64,000 nucleotides of DNA from Brucella oryzae. Its GTDB lineage: Bacteria > Pseudomonadota > Alphaproteobacteria > Rhizobiales > Rhizobiaceae. Below the pieces are notes generated by a model. The model was given only the letters and a program-made list of their open reading frames with translations. It had not been told where the DNA came from and made no database searches. Each line of letters begins with the position of its first letter. Positions within the stretch are counted from its first letter, which is position 1. This document shows, one piece after another, positions 1-10,463 of the stretch. The position numbers were made by a program, and so were the translations under genes. The stretch lies in contig JAAVLL010000001.1 in NCBI GenBank assembly GCA_012103035.1, positions 124,001-188,000 of the forward strand, written 5' to 3'.

Positions 1-710
1 GCCAGTTCTTCCGAGATGGAAACGCGATCCGTATAAAGCCCGGTATCCAGCGACGGCACATTGCCGAGCGGTCGGTTCTGGCGGATTTGCGAAATCCGTT
101 CGGCGGTGGCGACCAGTCCCACGATCAGCGGCCGCTTCGCCGTGAAAAGGACTTCCGGCAGGGGAATTCCCAGTACAATCGGAACATTGGTGGCCTTGAT
201 GCCGCGATTGGCAAGATAGATGCTCGTCGGGGTCTTGGACGTGCGCGAAATGCCGACAAGAATGACGTCGGCTTCCTCGATGTCGTAGGGCAATTGCCCG
301 TCATCATGCTCCATCGTAAAATTGAGCGCGTCGATCCGCCGGAAATAATCGGCATTGAGAACATGCTGCGCACTCGCGCGGCGATGAGCCGGCGCACCGA
401 GATAGGATTGAAACGTGTTCAGCACCGGCTCCAGCACGGAAACGCTCGGCACGCCCATTTCCGTGCAGGATTCATCGATGATCGCTGCCAGTTTCTGATC
501 GACAATCGTATAGAGAACAATGCCGGGTTCAGCATCGATGCCTTCGAGAACCTTGCGCAGCTGCTTTTCAGTGCGGATCAGCGGATAGATGTGTTCGATA
601 GCGCGCGCATTGGCATATTGCGCCGCCGCCGCCCGGCCTGCCGCCAGGAGAGTCTCTCCCGTCGCATCAGAAATCAGATGAAGATGAAAGTAGGAAAGCG
701 GTCTCACCAC
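1..710 (-). CDS. Pyruvate,phosphate dikinase/PEP synthase regulatory protein (kinase/pyrophosphorylase), C-terminus cut by window edge
   Basis: Translation on the minus strand gives a protein beginning [20 protein letters not shown], typical of the DUF299 family of bifunctional ADP-dependent kinases and phosphate-dependent pyrophosphorylases that switch PPDK or PEP synthase off and on by threonine phosphorylation. A phosphate-binding segment [18 protein letters not shown] is visible at about residues 150-167. About 236 residues are present against roughly 270-280 for the family, so some 40 C-terminal residues lie outside. I chose the GTG at 710 because an AGGAGG ribosome site lies at 722-727; GTG 707 is an alternative. 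The frame is unbroken. It diverges from hemE across the candidate origin, as in other alphaproteobacteria. Confidence 0.9.
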   Translation of the reverse strand, partial: MVRPLSYFHLHLISDATGETLLAAGRAAAAQYANARAIEHIYPLIRTEKQLRKVLEGIDAEPGIVLYTIVDQKLAAIIDESCTEMGVPSVSVLEPVLNTFQSYLGAPAHRRASAQHVLNADYFRRIDALNFTMEHDDGQLPYDIEEADVILVGISRTSKTPTSIYLANRGIKATNVPIVLGIPLPEVLFTAKRPLIVGLVATAERISQIRQNRPLGNVPSLDTGLYTDRVSISEEL

Positions 711-1164
711 AGTTTTGTTGCCCTCCTGTTGACGGCTGTGCGTAAAGGCCGAACGTCTTCCACAAGCCATGGCAGGCCGTGGGAAACTTGGCAAGTCATC
801 CACAGCAGGCGAACATGTGCGAACCGGTCTTCAACAAATGTGGACAAGACTCATGAAATCACGAAATCCCGTCGTAATTCCCAGCTTTTCCACAAATCAG
901 CATGAACTGCGTCAATTGGTAACCCTTTATATTAAAAGAGGGAATTGAGTTTTCATTGTATTTGGTCAGACTATCGGTGAATGATTGCACAGGATGAGAT
1001 GGCAATTTCGGAACTGTGGGGAAAATCGGGACAGACCTTAATCCCCGATTCCAACAGACTCTAAGAATCAAAAGATTCCTGAATCATCCTTTCTTTATGA
1101 GAGCCGGACTGGATAACTTCAGACCAAACCGGATCAGGTAACCAACAGGGCGGATAAAAATCAG
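711..1164. other. oriC: Candidate chromosomal replication origin (oriC) between the PPDK regulator gene and hemE
   Basis: This 454-base gap holds several matches to the DnaA box TTATCCACA: TCATCCACA at 796-804, the complement of TTGTCCACA at 839-847 and TTTTCCACA at 886-894 (one mismatch each), plus weaker two-mismatch sites at 756-764 and 1015-1023. An AT-rich run lies at about 905-965. Five GANTC sites (1047, 1057, 1065, 1074, 1081) sit within 39 bases, with another at 848; GANTC is the CcrM methylation target linked to replication timing in this class. In Caulobacter and Sinorhizobium the chromosomal origin adjoins hemE, and parABS lies a few kilobases away here. The assignment is inference from position and motifs. 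Confidence 0.72.
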
Positions 1165-2188
1165 ATGAAGCGCAAAGTCTTGAGAGTGATTGACGGTGAA
1201 ACGGTCTTTCCACCTCCCATCTGGATGATGCGCCAGGCCGGACGTTATCTTCCCGAATATCGCGAGACACGAAAAAGGCAGGGAGCTTTCTCGATCTCTG
1301 CTATTCGCCCGATCTTGCTGTCGAGGTAACGCTTCAGCCGATCCGCCGTTTTGGCTTTGATGCAGCCATTCTCTTTTCAGATATTCTTGTCATTCCTCAC
1401 GCCCTTGGACGAGACCTTCGCTTTGAAGAAGGCAAGGGACCCTTGATGACGCCGATCGATGCCGACGAGATTTTCTGGCTTGAGACGGAAGGCGTCGCCA
1501 AAAGGCTGGAGCCGGTCTACGAGACGGTTCGGCTGCTGCGGGAGCAGTTGCCCGACGAAACCACGCTGCTCGGCTTCTGTGGCGCTCCTGGACCGTTGCG
1601 ACCTATATGATCGCCGGTCATGGTACGCCGGATCAGGCGCCTGCCCGTCTTTTCGCTTATCGCTTCCCGGAAGCTTTTGAAAAGCTCCTGAACGATCTTG
1701 CCGATGTTTCCGCCGAATATCTCATCGAGCAGCTGGATGCCGGTGCCGATGCGGTGCAGATTTTCGATTCATGGTCCGGCGTTCTGGACGAGAACTGCTT
1801 TGAGCGTTTCTGCATCCAGCCCGTTGCCCGGATCGTCCAGAAGGTGAGGGCGGTCTATCCGGAGGCGCGCATCATCGGTTTCCCGAAAGGGGCAGGGATG
1901 CTTTATGCAGGCTATCGCGAAAAGACCGGTGTGGATGCCCTTGGTCTCGACTGGTCCGTTCCCTTTTCCTTTGCAGCCGCCCTTCAGGAAGAAGGTGCGA
2001 TACAGGGCAATCTCGATCCGCTGCGCGTGGTGGCAGGCGGCAATGCGCTGGATGAAGGCGTGGATACGATTCTCGAACGTCTCGGCCAGGGCCCGCTGAT
2101 CTTCAATCTCGGGCACGGAATCACGCCACAGGCACCGATTGAGAATGTGCATCGCATGATCGACCGTATTCGCGGAGGAAAATCATGA
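1165..2188 (+). CDS. hemE: Uroporphyrinogen decarboxylase HemE (frame broken twice)
   Basis: HemE removes four carboxyl groups from uroporphyrinogen III to give coproporphyrinogen III in haem synthesis. The N-terminus carries the substrate-binding motif [17 protein letters not shown] at about residues 16-32, and the middle and C-terminal TIM-barrel parts (FDSWSG, GFPKGAG, NLGHGI) are all present; the rebuilt length of about 341 residues is normal. The frame breaks at about 1274 (an A missing from an A-run) and 1589 (a T missing before TGG in APWTVATYM). Both look like sequence errors because the protein resumes perfectly. The stop TGA overlaps the hemJ ATG, indicating a two-gene haem operon leading away from the origin. 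Confidence 0.95.
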
Positions 2189-2720
2189 GCCAGACAGCTC
2201 CGGAAAATCGCGGATCGGCAGTTGCCATACGCACTGTCGTTTCGTTGGTTGTGGTGGCGCTCGGCGTATGGGCATTGTTTCACGTGAATCCAGCCGATGC
2301 CTATCTCTGGGTCAAGTCGCTGCATGTCATTGCCGTCATCGCATGGATGGCGGGGATGCTCTATCTGCCGCGCCTGTTCGTCTATCACTGTGCCGCAAAG
2401 CCCGGTTCCGAAACATCGGAGACCTTCAAGGTGATGGAAAAGCGGCTGCTGCGCTTCATCATCAATCCGGCCATGATCGTGACCTGGATTGCCGGCCTGT
2501 GGATGGCCTGGGAAATCTTCGGTTTCCAGGGCGGCTGGCTGCATGCAAAACTGCTGCTGGTCGTGCTGATGTCCGGCCTGCACGGCTATCTGGCAAAATC
2601 CACGCGGCTTTTGCTGAAGATCGCAATATGCGCTCGGCCAAGCACTGGCGAATCATCAATGAAGTGCCGACGGTTCTGATGATTCTGATCGTCATATTGG
2701 TGATCGTTAAGCCGTTCTGA
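2185..2720 (+). CDS. hemJ: Protoporphyrinogen IX oxidase HemJ (frame broken once)
   Basis: A membrane protein of about 179 residues with four to five hydrophobic helices, matching the HemJ (UPF0093) family that oxidises protoporphyrinogen IX in most alphaproteobacteria. Conserved features visible are the His in [20 protein letters not shown] and the arginine- and histidine-containing segments HGYLAKSTR and [12 protein letters not shown]. The start overlaps the hemE stop (ATGA), so translation is probably coupled. The frame breaks near 2606, where CGGC should read CGGGC to give STRAFAEDRN; the stop at 2718 is then reached. A degenerate parS-like sequence lies inside the gene at 2276. Confidence 0.92.
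2276..2291. other. Degenerate parS-like sequence inside hemJ
   Basis: TGTTTCACGTGAATCC matches the parS consensus TGTTTCACGTGAAACA at 14 of 16 positions and keeps the complete left half-site and CACGTG core. It lies about 5.4 kb from the strong parS sites. With two mismatches in the right arm it may bind ParB weakly or be chance within coding sequence. Confidence 0.35.
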
Positions 2721-2947
2721 TCTGAAAGCATCTCCAAAAGAAACCCGATTGCCGGGTTTCTGCCATTTTTCTGTTGCAGAAATTTCGCGCTATCCCTACA
2801 TGAGACTTGCTCTGCATGCTGCAAATCAGTATGTAGAAAGCCTCTTCCCTTCAAGACAGCAGGCCTTCGATGCCGGTCACGACGTTCAGGTGGCCACCTT
2901 CCGAACAACTGCATTTTCTCCTTACATTTTAAAAGAGTTCCTCATCC

Positions 2948-4209
2948 ATGCAGGAAATGAAACTACAAGAACTAAAAACAAGACACCGGTGGAGCTGCTG
3001 GCTTTTGCCGAAACGCTTGAGGTCGAAAACGCGAGCGCCATGCGCAAGCAGGAACTGATGTTCGCGATCCTCAAGAAGCTGGCGGCCCAGGACGTCGAAA
3101 TTATCGGCGAGGGTGTCGTCGAGGTGCTGCAGGATGGATTTGGCTTCCTGCGCTCTGCCGATGCCAACTACCTGCCGGGTCCAGACGATATTTATATTTC
3201 ACCCTCGCAGTGCGTCGTTTTTCTCTCAAGACCGGTGACACGGTCGAAGGTCCGATCCGCGGTCCCAAGGAAGGCGAGCGTTATTTTGCACTGCTCAAGG
3301 TCAATTCGATCAATTTCGAAGACCCGGAAAAATTCGCCACAAGGTTCACTTCGACAATCTGACGCCGCTCTACCCGAATGAGCGCTTCAAGATGGAACTG
3401 GAGGTTCCGACCTCCAAGGATTTGTCACCACGCGTCATCGATCTGGTGGCACCGCTCGGCAAGGGCCAGCGCGGCCTGATCGTCGCGCCGCCGCGTACCG
3501 GTAAGACTGTACTTCTCCAGAACATCGCTCATTCGATCACCGCAAATCATCCGGAATGTTATCTGATCGTTCTTCTGATCGATGAACGTCCGGAAGAAGT
3601 GACCGACATGCAGCGCTCGGTGAAGGGCGAAGTGATTTCCTCGACCTTCGATGAACCGGCAGCACGTCACGTTCAGGTGGCTGAAATGGTTATCGAAAGG
3701 CCAAGCGCCTCGTCGAACATGGTCGCGACGTTGTGATCCTGCTCGACTCGATCACCCGTCTCGGTCGCGCCTACAACACGGTCGTGCCGTCTTCCGGCAA
3801 GGTTCTGACCGGTGGTGTGGACGCCAATGCATTACAGCGCCCGAAGCGCTTCTTCGGTGCCGCGCGTAACATTGAAGAAGGCGGATCGCTGACCATCATC
3901 GCAACCGCGCTGATCGATACGGGCAGCCGTATGGATGAAGTGATCTTCGAAGAATTCAAGGGCACCGGCAACTCGGAAATCGTGCTCGACCGCAAGGTTG
4001 CCGACAAGCGCATCTTCCCGGCCATGGACATTCTCAAGTCCGGCACGCGTAAGGAAGACCTGCTGGTTCCGCGCGCCGATCTGCAGAAGATATTCGTTCT
4101 GCGCCGCATCCTCGCGCCGATGGGCACGACCGATGCGATCGAATTCCTTATCGACAAGCTCAAGCAGACCAAGAGCAATTCGGAATTCTTCGACTCGATG
4201 AATACCTAA
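2948..4209 (+). CDS. rho: Transcription termination factor Rho (frame broken four times)
   Basis: Rho is a hexameric RNA-dependent ATPase that ends transcription. The rebuilt protein of about 421 residues shows the N-terminal Rho domain with the RNA-binding motif [14 protein letters not shown], the P-loop [14 protein letters not shown], the Walker B region [18 protein letters not shown] and the R-loop area [21 protein letters not shown] chose ATG 2948 (AAGAG upstream); ATG 2957 is possible. Breaks lie near 2976, 3210, 3330 and 3697, three of them in A-runs. Rho is essential in most alphaproteobacteria and every domain is present, so errors are far likelier than four real frameshifts. A factor-independent terminator follows directly. 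Confidence 0.95.
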
Positions 4210-4234
4210 ACATTGCCCGGTGCAAACCGTTTGA

Positions 4235-4270
4235 GAAGCGCCGCACGGGAAACCGTTGCGGCGCTTCTTG
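4235..4270 (+). terminator. Rho-independent terminator after rho
   Basis: A perfect 11-base-pair stem, GAAGCGCCGCA at 4235-4245 pairing with TGCGGCGCTTC at 4257-4267, with an 11-base loop and a short T-rich tail (TTGTTTC). It lies between the converging rho and DUF255 genes, so it may serve both. Confidence 0.8.
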
Positions 4271-4272
4271 TT

Positions 4273-6297
4273 TCAGGAAGTCTTACCGAGGAGCAGCCGC
4301 AATGCATCGGCGCTTTCAACGGGCGGCAGGCACACATGGCCCTTGCAAAACCAGGCGGATGGATTAGCTGCCTCTGTAGTTCCTCCGGTCGGTAGTTCTA
4401 TCGTCTTGCCAGCCTCGAACCGCACAAACTTGTCCACACGTCGTGGATCGGGATTTCGATTCGCTGTAGAAACAAGTTCCCCGTTATTGTTTTCCGTGGC
4501 CACGACAAGAGAAAGCGGTTCGACTGCGAAGCGCGCCGCATTCAATATTCCAATCTGTCCATATTGCTGCGCGAAGGCTCGCCCAAGCGCCTGTTCAATC
4601 AGCTTCTCATTGCTCTGATAGAGATCGATATTACCCGTCGCCAGAAACAGTCTTGTCAGTGCTTCAATGATCTGGCTGGTCGCGCTCGGTATCGCTTCAT
4701 CATAGTCGCCATAGGCGTGCAGGATGACGTCGTCGGCGTCCAGCGCGGATAGACGATAGTTACCGGCATCATCGCGGTGACTGTCGTCGAGCGCCTTCTT
4801 GAACTTCAATGCGTCATCGATGTAAGCCTGTTCGCTCGTTGCTTCATAAAGAGCAATGGCTGCATTGGTCATCGAAGCATAATCGGTCGAAAGGGCAGGG
4901 TAGAGAAGCGAGTTCTCCATACGGCAATGCGCGATGCGGCCATCCCGAAAGCTGCTTACTGTGGAGCGATAGGCACTGATTGCAAGATCGATCCAGTCCT
5001 GCCTCCCAAAGCTCCGACCTGCTTCGGCCAATGCCCGGATAGCAAGGCCGTTCCAGTCGGTCAGGGCTTTCTCGTCGCGTCCGGGCCGTACCCGCAATTC
5101 ACGACGCGCAAGCGCTTCTGCCGTAACGCTTCTATCATTGGGGCAGGATCGCATCATCATTGACCGCATGAAGGCGGTTCAGAATATTCCGGCCTTCCCA
5201 GTTTCCGCTTGCTGTGACGCCATAATAGTCCTTGAAGGCTTTGCTATCGTCGCCAAGCGCCTGATCGATTTCCGGTTCGCTCCAGACGTAAAACCGTCCT
5301 TCCTCACCTTCGCTATCGGCATCGAGACTGGACGCGAAACTGCCGTCAGACAGGCGCATTTCCCGGACCAGCCAATCGATGGTCTCTTCGATTCGCAGAC
5401 GAAACAAATCATTGCCGGTTTCTGCGAAAGCATAGGTCGCATGACGAATGAATTGCGCATTGTCATAGAGCATCTTCTCGAAATGCGGCACCAGCCAGTT
5501 GGCATCGGTGGAGTAGCGGCAAAGCCCGCCGCCCAGATGATCGTAAATCCCGCCCTGGAGCATAACCCTGAGCGACAGGAGGAAATTGTTGCGATGCGTC
5601 TCATCGCGGCTGTAGAGCCAGGAGAGCCAGAGATTGTCCATGAAGGGCGCGTTCGGGAATTTGGGCGCTCCTTCTATGCCGCCTCGGACCGGATCAATCA
5701 GGCTGTTGATGCGCGTTGCGATCTCGTCAAATCGCTCCACTTCGTTTGTCACCGCGGCGATCTGCGCTGCCAGACGGCCTTCCAGATGATCGAAGACGGC
5801 ATCGGCATTATGGTTAATTTTCTCTTTATCCTTATGCCAGAGATTATTGACCGCATGCAGCACATCGACAAAGCCGGGCATGTTGTGGCGCTTGTGTGGG
5901 GAAGTAGGTGCCGCCCCAGAAAGGCTTGCCATCCGGCCTCAGAAACATGGTAAGCGGCCAGCCCCTGTTGCCCCATCGCTCCGAGTGCTGCCATATAGAT
6001 CTGGTCTATGTCGGGCCGTTCCTCGCGGTCCACCTTCACATTGACGAACAAGGCATTCATCACTTCCGCCACATCTGGATTTTCAAAGGACTCATGCGCC
6101 ATGACATGGCACCAGTGGCAGGCGGAATAACCGACGGAAAGCAGAATGGGCCGGTCGAGCTCTTTCGCAGCATCGAGTGCATCTTTGCCCCACGGCTGCC
6201 AATGCACGGGATTCTCGGCATGCTGGCGCAGATAGGCGCTCGGCTCTTCGGCGAGGCGGTTGCTGTCAGCGAGGCTTTTCCGGTCTAACTCTGTCAT
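4273..6297 (-). CDS. DUF255/YyaL-type thioredoxin-domain protein (frame broken about four times)
   Basis: The rebuilt product is about 675 residues, the usual length for the DUF255 (spermatogenesis-associated protein 20-like) family. The N-terminal thioredoxin-like domain has the family hallmark [20 protein letters not shown] with its CxxC pair, and [13 protein letters not shown]; the C-terminal part resembles an alpha/alpha barrel ([17 protein letters not shown]). The biochemical role of this family is unsettled; a redox or sugar-epimerase-like function has been suggested. Breaks occur near 5963 (a G-run in the conserved GGWPLT motif), 5900, and two between about 5165 and 5105. It converges on rho and diverges from mnmE. 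Confidence 0.88.
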
Positions 6298-6385
6298 AAA
6301 GCTTTTCTTTCACGGCGCGAATGAATATGCCATTCCTTCAGCAATATTCAGCTGCTTCCCTTATGATTATAGGTCAGGAAATGGA

Positions 6386-7709
6386 ATGAGCGAGATCGCT
6401 TCCCTTCAAGATACGATTTTGCTTTATCGAGCGGGCGTCTGCCGTCCGGTGTTGCCGTCTTACGCATTTCCGGTCCGAAAGTTCGATTCGTTCTCGAAAC
6501 AATAATTGGGACCGTGCCGCCGCCGCGATATGCAGCCTATAAGCTGTTCCGTGACCGAAATGGTAATCCGATCGATCGCGGACTTGTACTCTTTTCCTGG
6601 GCCGAACAGTTTTACCGGGGAGGATTGTGCCGAATTTCATTTGCACGGTGGTAAAGCGGTTGTCGAAAAGCTCTTGTCTGAAATGGGAGAGCTTCCCGGT
6701 TGTCGTATTGCGGAAGCCGGAGAGTTTACGAGACGCGCTTTTCCAACGGCAAGATGGACCTGACCATTGCTGAAGGTCTCGCAGATCTGATCGCGGCAGA
6801 AACCGAGGGACAGAGGCGGCTTGCTTTACAGGTCGCGTCGGGTGCGCAGCGCGAACTCTACACGGAATGGCGTCAGCGATTGTTGCGCGCGCGTGCCTTC
6901 ATCGAAGCGGAACTGGACTTCGCTGATGAAAGTGACGTGCCGGGTTCGGTGTCGGACCAGGTGTGGCAATCGCTGACACTGTTGGAGAGAGAGATCGAAA
7001 ACCATATAGCGAGCGGCAAGCGTGCTTCGATGCTGCGCGACGGGCTGCATGTCGTGATCGTTGGTGCGCCGAATGCCGGTAAATCCAGCCTGTTGAACTT
7101 TCTGGCCGGTCGCGAAGTAGCAATCATCTCGGAAGAGGCGGGTACGACTCGCGATCTTCTGGAAGTCAAACTCGATCTGGGCGGCATCCCGGTTTATGTC
7201 ACGGACACTGCGGGTTTGCGCGAAACCCAAAGTTCCGTCGAGAAAATTGAATCGAACGCGCTCGCGCACGTATGGCGGATGCGGATCTGGTTTTGCTGCT
7301 GGAGGATATGAGCGATCCCATTGAGGTCACGCCGGATGAAACATCAGCAGTGTTATGGAAAATCGGGACGAAGGCTGATCTGAAGAGTGGGCCTTCTGAT
7401 AACTGGTCCTATCGCATCTCGACGAAAACCGGTCAGGGATTGAATGGATTGCTGAATGCACTCCAGAGCTTTGCTGAAGCGCAGATCGGCCAGATTGAGG
7501 ATGCTGTTCCCACACGGCAGAGGCATATCAATCTTCTGCGATCTACTGTTGCTGAAATCGACAAGGCTATAAACGGGACAAATCTTCCGCTTGAACTCCG
7601 CGCTGAGAACATGCGACTGGCATCGCAGTATCTCGGACGCATCACCGGGGATGTGGATGTGGAGGAGATTCTCGACGTTATCTTCTCCCAGTTCTGCATC
7701 GGGAAATGA
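6386..7709 (+). CDS. mnmE: tRNA uridine-5-carboxymethylaminomethyl synthesis GTPase MnmE (frame broken four times)
   Basis: MnmE works with MnmG to modify the wobble uridine (U34) of certain tRNAs. The rebuilt 441-residue protein has the N-terminal tetrahydrofolate-binding domain ([19 protein letters not shown]), a G domain with [17 protein letters not shown] and DTAGLRET, and the C-terminal catalytic motif FCIGK just before the stop. ATG 6386 has AGGA eight bases upstream. Breaks at about 6419, 6595, 6741 and 7249 fall in T-runs or a GG pair. The stop codon lies within the first parS site, and mnmG, rsmG, parA and parB follow in the same direction, a standard alphaproteobacterial order. Confidence 0.94.
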
Positions 7710-7722
7710 TTCACGTGAAACA
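7707..7722. other. parS: parS centromere site 1, overlapping the mnmE stop codon
   Basis: TGATTCACGTGAAACA differs at one position from the parS consensus TGTTTCACGTGAAACA, and its TGA is the mnmE stop codon. It lies 23 bases from a second, perfect site, upstream of the parAB genes, so ParB loading here is highly likely. Confidence 0.85.
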
Positions 7723-7744
7723 TGGAATGATCTGTGTTGAGGAT

Positions 7745-7760
7745 TGTTTCACGTGAAACA
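7745..7760. other. parS: parS centromere site 2 in the mnmE-mnmG gap
   Basis: TGTTTCACGTGAAACA is a perfect 16-base palindrome and an exact match to the ParB recognition sequence. It stands about 6.7 kb from the candidate origin and 3.6 kb from parB, the expected arrangement for chromosome segregation in this class. Confidence 0.92.
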
Positions 7761-7924
7761 TCTGTGGAATCTCGCCGGGGTGATTGACTCCTCTCTCATT
7801 CATGAGTCGAGCTGTCGACGAGATTTGATCGCGCAACTGGTCAATTTGATCTTCCGTTTCAAACCCATTCGTGGCAAAGAGACATCTTTCAGAAACGGAT
7901 TCGAGTTGCGTCAGGATGAACCAA

Positions 7925-9829
7925 ATGAGTTCGACCGAAGCCACAGTCTTTGATGTTATTGTAATCGGCGGTGGCCACGCGGGATGCGAGGCTGCTTCTG
8001 CAGCTGCGCGCGCCGGTGCCAAGACCGCGCTTGTTACACATCGCTTTGATACTATTGGCATTATGTCTTGCAACCCTGCTATCGGTGGATTGGGCAAGGG
8101 CCATCTTGTGCGCGAAATCGATGCACTTGATGGCTTGATGGGGCGTGTGGCCGACGAGGCAGGCATTCAGTTTCGTTTGCTTAACCGCCGCAAGGGCCCG
8201 CCGTCCGGGGCCCTCGAACCCAGGCTGACCGCAAGCTTTATCGGCTTGCCATGCAGAAGATGATTGCCGCACAGGATAATCTGACTGTGGTGGAAGGCGG
8301 TGCGCAGGATTTTCTGGAAGAAGACGGATGCATCAGCGGGGTTGTTCTGTCCGATGGGCGAACCCTGACATGTGGTGCTGTCGTTTTGACGACCGGCACG
8401 TTTCTCAACGGCTTGATCCATATTGGGGAGAAGAAGATACCGGCTGGGCGGATGGGTGAAAAGCCAGCGCTCGGTCTTTCCGAACGATTGACATCTTTTG
8501 GCTTCGCGCTTGGTCGTCTCAAGACAGGCACGCCGCCACGGCTGGACGGACGCACCATCGATTGGCAGAGCCTCGACATGCAGTCGGCTGATGAAGAACC
8601 AATCCCTTTTCCCTGATGACGGATCGCATCACCACGCCGCAGATCGATTGTGGTATTACGCGCACGACGCCAGAAACCCACGCGATCATTCGAGCAATTT
8701 GCATCGCTCCGCGATGTATTCGGGCTCTATCGAGGGATTGGTCCGCGTTACTGCCCGTCAGTGGAAGACAAGATCGTCAAGTTCGGTGATCGCGACGGGC
8801 ACCAGATCTTCCTCGAACCGGAGGGACTGGATGATGATACTGTCTATCCTAACGGTATTTCGACATCGCTTCCCGAAGACGTACAGCTCGACATATTGAA
8901 GACCATACCGGGACTCGAAAAGGCGGTCATGCTGCAGCCCGGATATGCGATTGAATATGACTTCATCGATCCGCGCGAGTTGAAGCGCAGCCTTGAAACC
9001 CGGAAAGTTACCAGTCTGTTTCTGGCCGGGCAGATCAACGGTACGACCGGCTATGAAGAAGCGGGTGCCCAGGGTTGCTCGCCGGCATCAATGCCGCGCG
9101 CCGCGCATCGGGTGGTGAGCCGGTCATCATTCAGCGCACGGAAGCCTATATTGGTGTCATGGTCGATGATCTGACATCACGCGGTGTCAGCGAGCCCTAT
9201 CGCATGTTTACCTCGCGTGCAGAATTCCGTCTGTCGCTTCGTGCGGATAATGCCGATCAGCGCCTGACGCCCTTGGCCGATAAACTCGGCATACTGGGGC
9301 AGGCGCGCAAGGAACGCTTTGAAGCACGCGAGGCGGCTCTGGCTAAGGCGCGGTCATTGGCGCAGTCACTGACGATCACACCCAATCTGGCCGGTCGCTA
9401 TGATCTGCGTCTTAATCAGGATGGTGTGCGCCGTTCAGCCTATGACCTTTGTCCTATCCGGAAATCGATCTGGATCGGTTGAAGCCGATCTGGCCTGAGC
9501 TCGAAACTATCGATCCGATAACGCGGGAAGCATTGGAGATCGAAGCTCAATATGCGGTCTATATGGATCGGCAGAAGAGCGATATCGCTGTGATGGAGCG
9601 TGAGGAGCAACTGCTTATTCCGGCGGGTTTGGATATTGACGGAATATCTGGTCTTTCCAACGAGTTGAAGCACAAGCTCAAGCAACGCAAGCCGGAAACG
9701 ATTGCCGAAGCACAGCGTGTTGACGGGATGACACCGGCAGCACTGGCACTTCTTATCGCACAGATCAAGAAGTTTGGATATCGTCATCGTGCTGCATCGG
9801 AATTGTCTGAAGAGCAGGGCGCTGCATGA
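7925..9829 (+). CDS. mnmG: tRNA uridine-5-carboxymethylaminomethyl modification enzyme MnmG/GidA (frame broken six times)
   Basis: MnmG is the FAD-dependent partner of MnmE in U34 tRNA modification. The rebuilt protein of about 634 residues has the dinucleotide-binding motif [20 protein letters not shown], the conserved [21 protein letters not shown], and [17 protein letters not shown] near the middle. I prefer ATG 7925 because AGG at 7913-7915 is nine bases upstream; ATG 7916 in the same frame is the alternative. Breaks lie near 8200, 8609, 8697, 8737, 9075 and 9449, all fixed by adding one base to a short run, for example restoring [15 protein letters not shown]. The stop overlaps the rsmG ATG by four bases. 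Confidence 0.94.
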
Positions 9830-10463
9830 GTGCCGATAGACACTTTGCAAGTTTGAAAGCAATCGTTCCCGCTGTTTCACGTGAAACAGCGGACCGCCTG
9901 ATTGCCTTTGAAGAACTGTTTCGTAAATGGTCGAAGGCGATTAATCTCGCGTCGCCCTCGACCCTGAACGAGTTGTGGACCCGTCATATTCTGGATAGCG
10001 CCCAGCTCTTCCCCTGGCAAGCGATGCCAGACATTGGCTGGATATTGGCTCGGGCGGCGGGTTTCCGGGCATTGTGACGGCCTGTTTCCTCGCTGACCAA
10101 CCCGGTGGCGCCATCGATCTTATTGAAAGCGCCGGGAAAAGGCAGCATTTTTGCGCACTGCAGCCGGGCATTTGCGTGTACCGGCACGTGTTCATTCCGC
10201 CCGCATTGAAGCGATGTGGGAAAAATCGAAACACCTCAAGTGGTTACGGCGCGTGCATTGGCATCGCTGAACGATCTTTTCGGTCTGGCAGAGCCGTGGC
10301 TGACCAATGGCGCCAAGGCTCTCTTCCAAAAGGTCGGGATTACCAGCGCGAGATCGATGAAAGCCGTGTCGGTTGGAGTTTCGATCTGATACAACATCAA
10401 AGTGCTATCGATCAGGCTTCGGTCATACTCGAAATCACCAATCTTCGGCGTAAATTTGTCTGA
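9826..10463 (+). CDS. rsmG: 16S rRNA (guanine-527-N7) methyltransferase RsmG/GidB (frame broken four times)
   Basis: RsmG methylates G527 of 16S rRNA using S-adenosylmethionine. The rebuilt protein of about 213 residues shows the N-terminal [12 protein letters not shown], the SAM-binding loop [14 protein letters not shown], and [14 protein letters not shown], all typical of the family. Breaks occur near 10013 (C-run), 10139 (A-run), 10223 (A-run) and 10332 (G-run). It begins inside the mnmG stop and ends in TGATG with the parA start, so mnmG-rsmG-parA are translationally packed. A perfect parS site lies within its first 25 codons. Confidence 0.92.
9871..9890. other. parS: parS centromere site 3, inside rsmG
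   Basis: GCTGTTTCACGTGAAACAGC is a perfect 20-base palindrome containing an exact parS core at 9873-9888. It encodes part of the N-terminus of RsmG (AVSRETAD), so the site is maintained inside coding sequence. It is 2.1 kb from site 2. Confidence 0.92.

Noticed and set aside
87-905. 272-residue open frame on the plus strand over the PPDK regulator gene
   Set aside because: It is the in-phase antisense of a clear DUF299 protein, has no family features, and runs into the candidate origin.
1165-2188. hemE and many other broken genes as true pseudogenes
   Set aside because: Breaks occur in essential genes at the same rate as in accessory ones and are repaired by single bases in homopolymers, so sequence error is far more likely.
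2948-4209. Programmed frameshifting in rho or mnmG
   Set aside because: Four to six breaks per gene without slippery sequence or downstream structure, shared by unrelated genes, do not fit programmed frameshifting.
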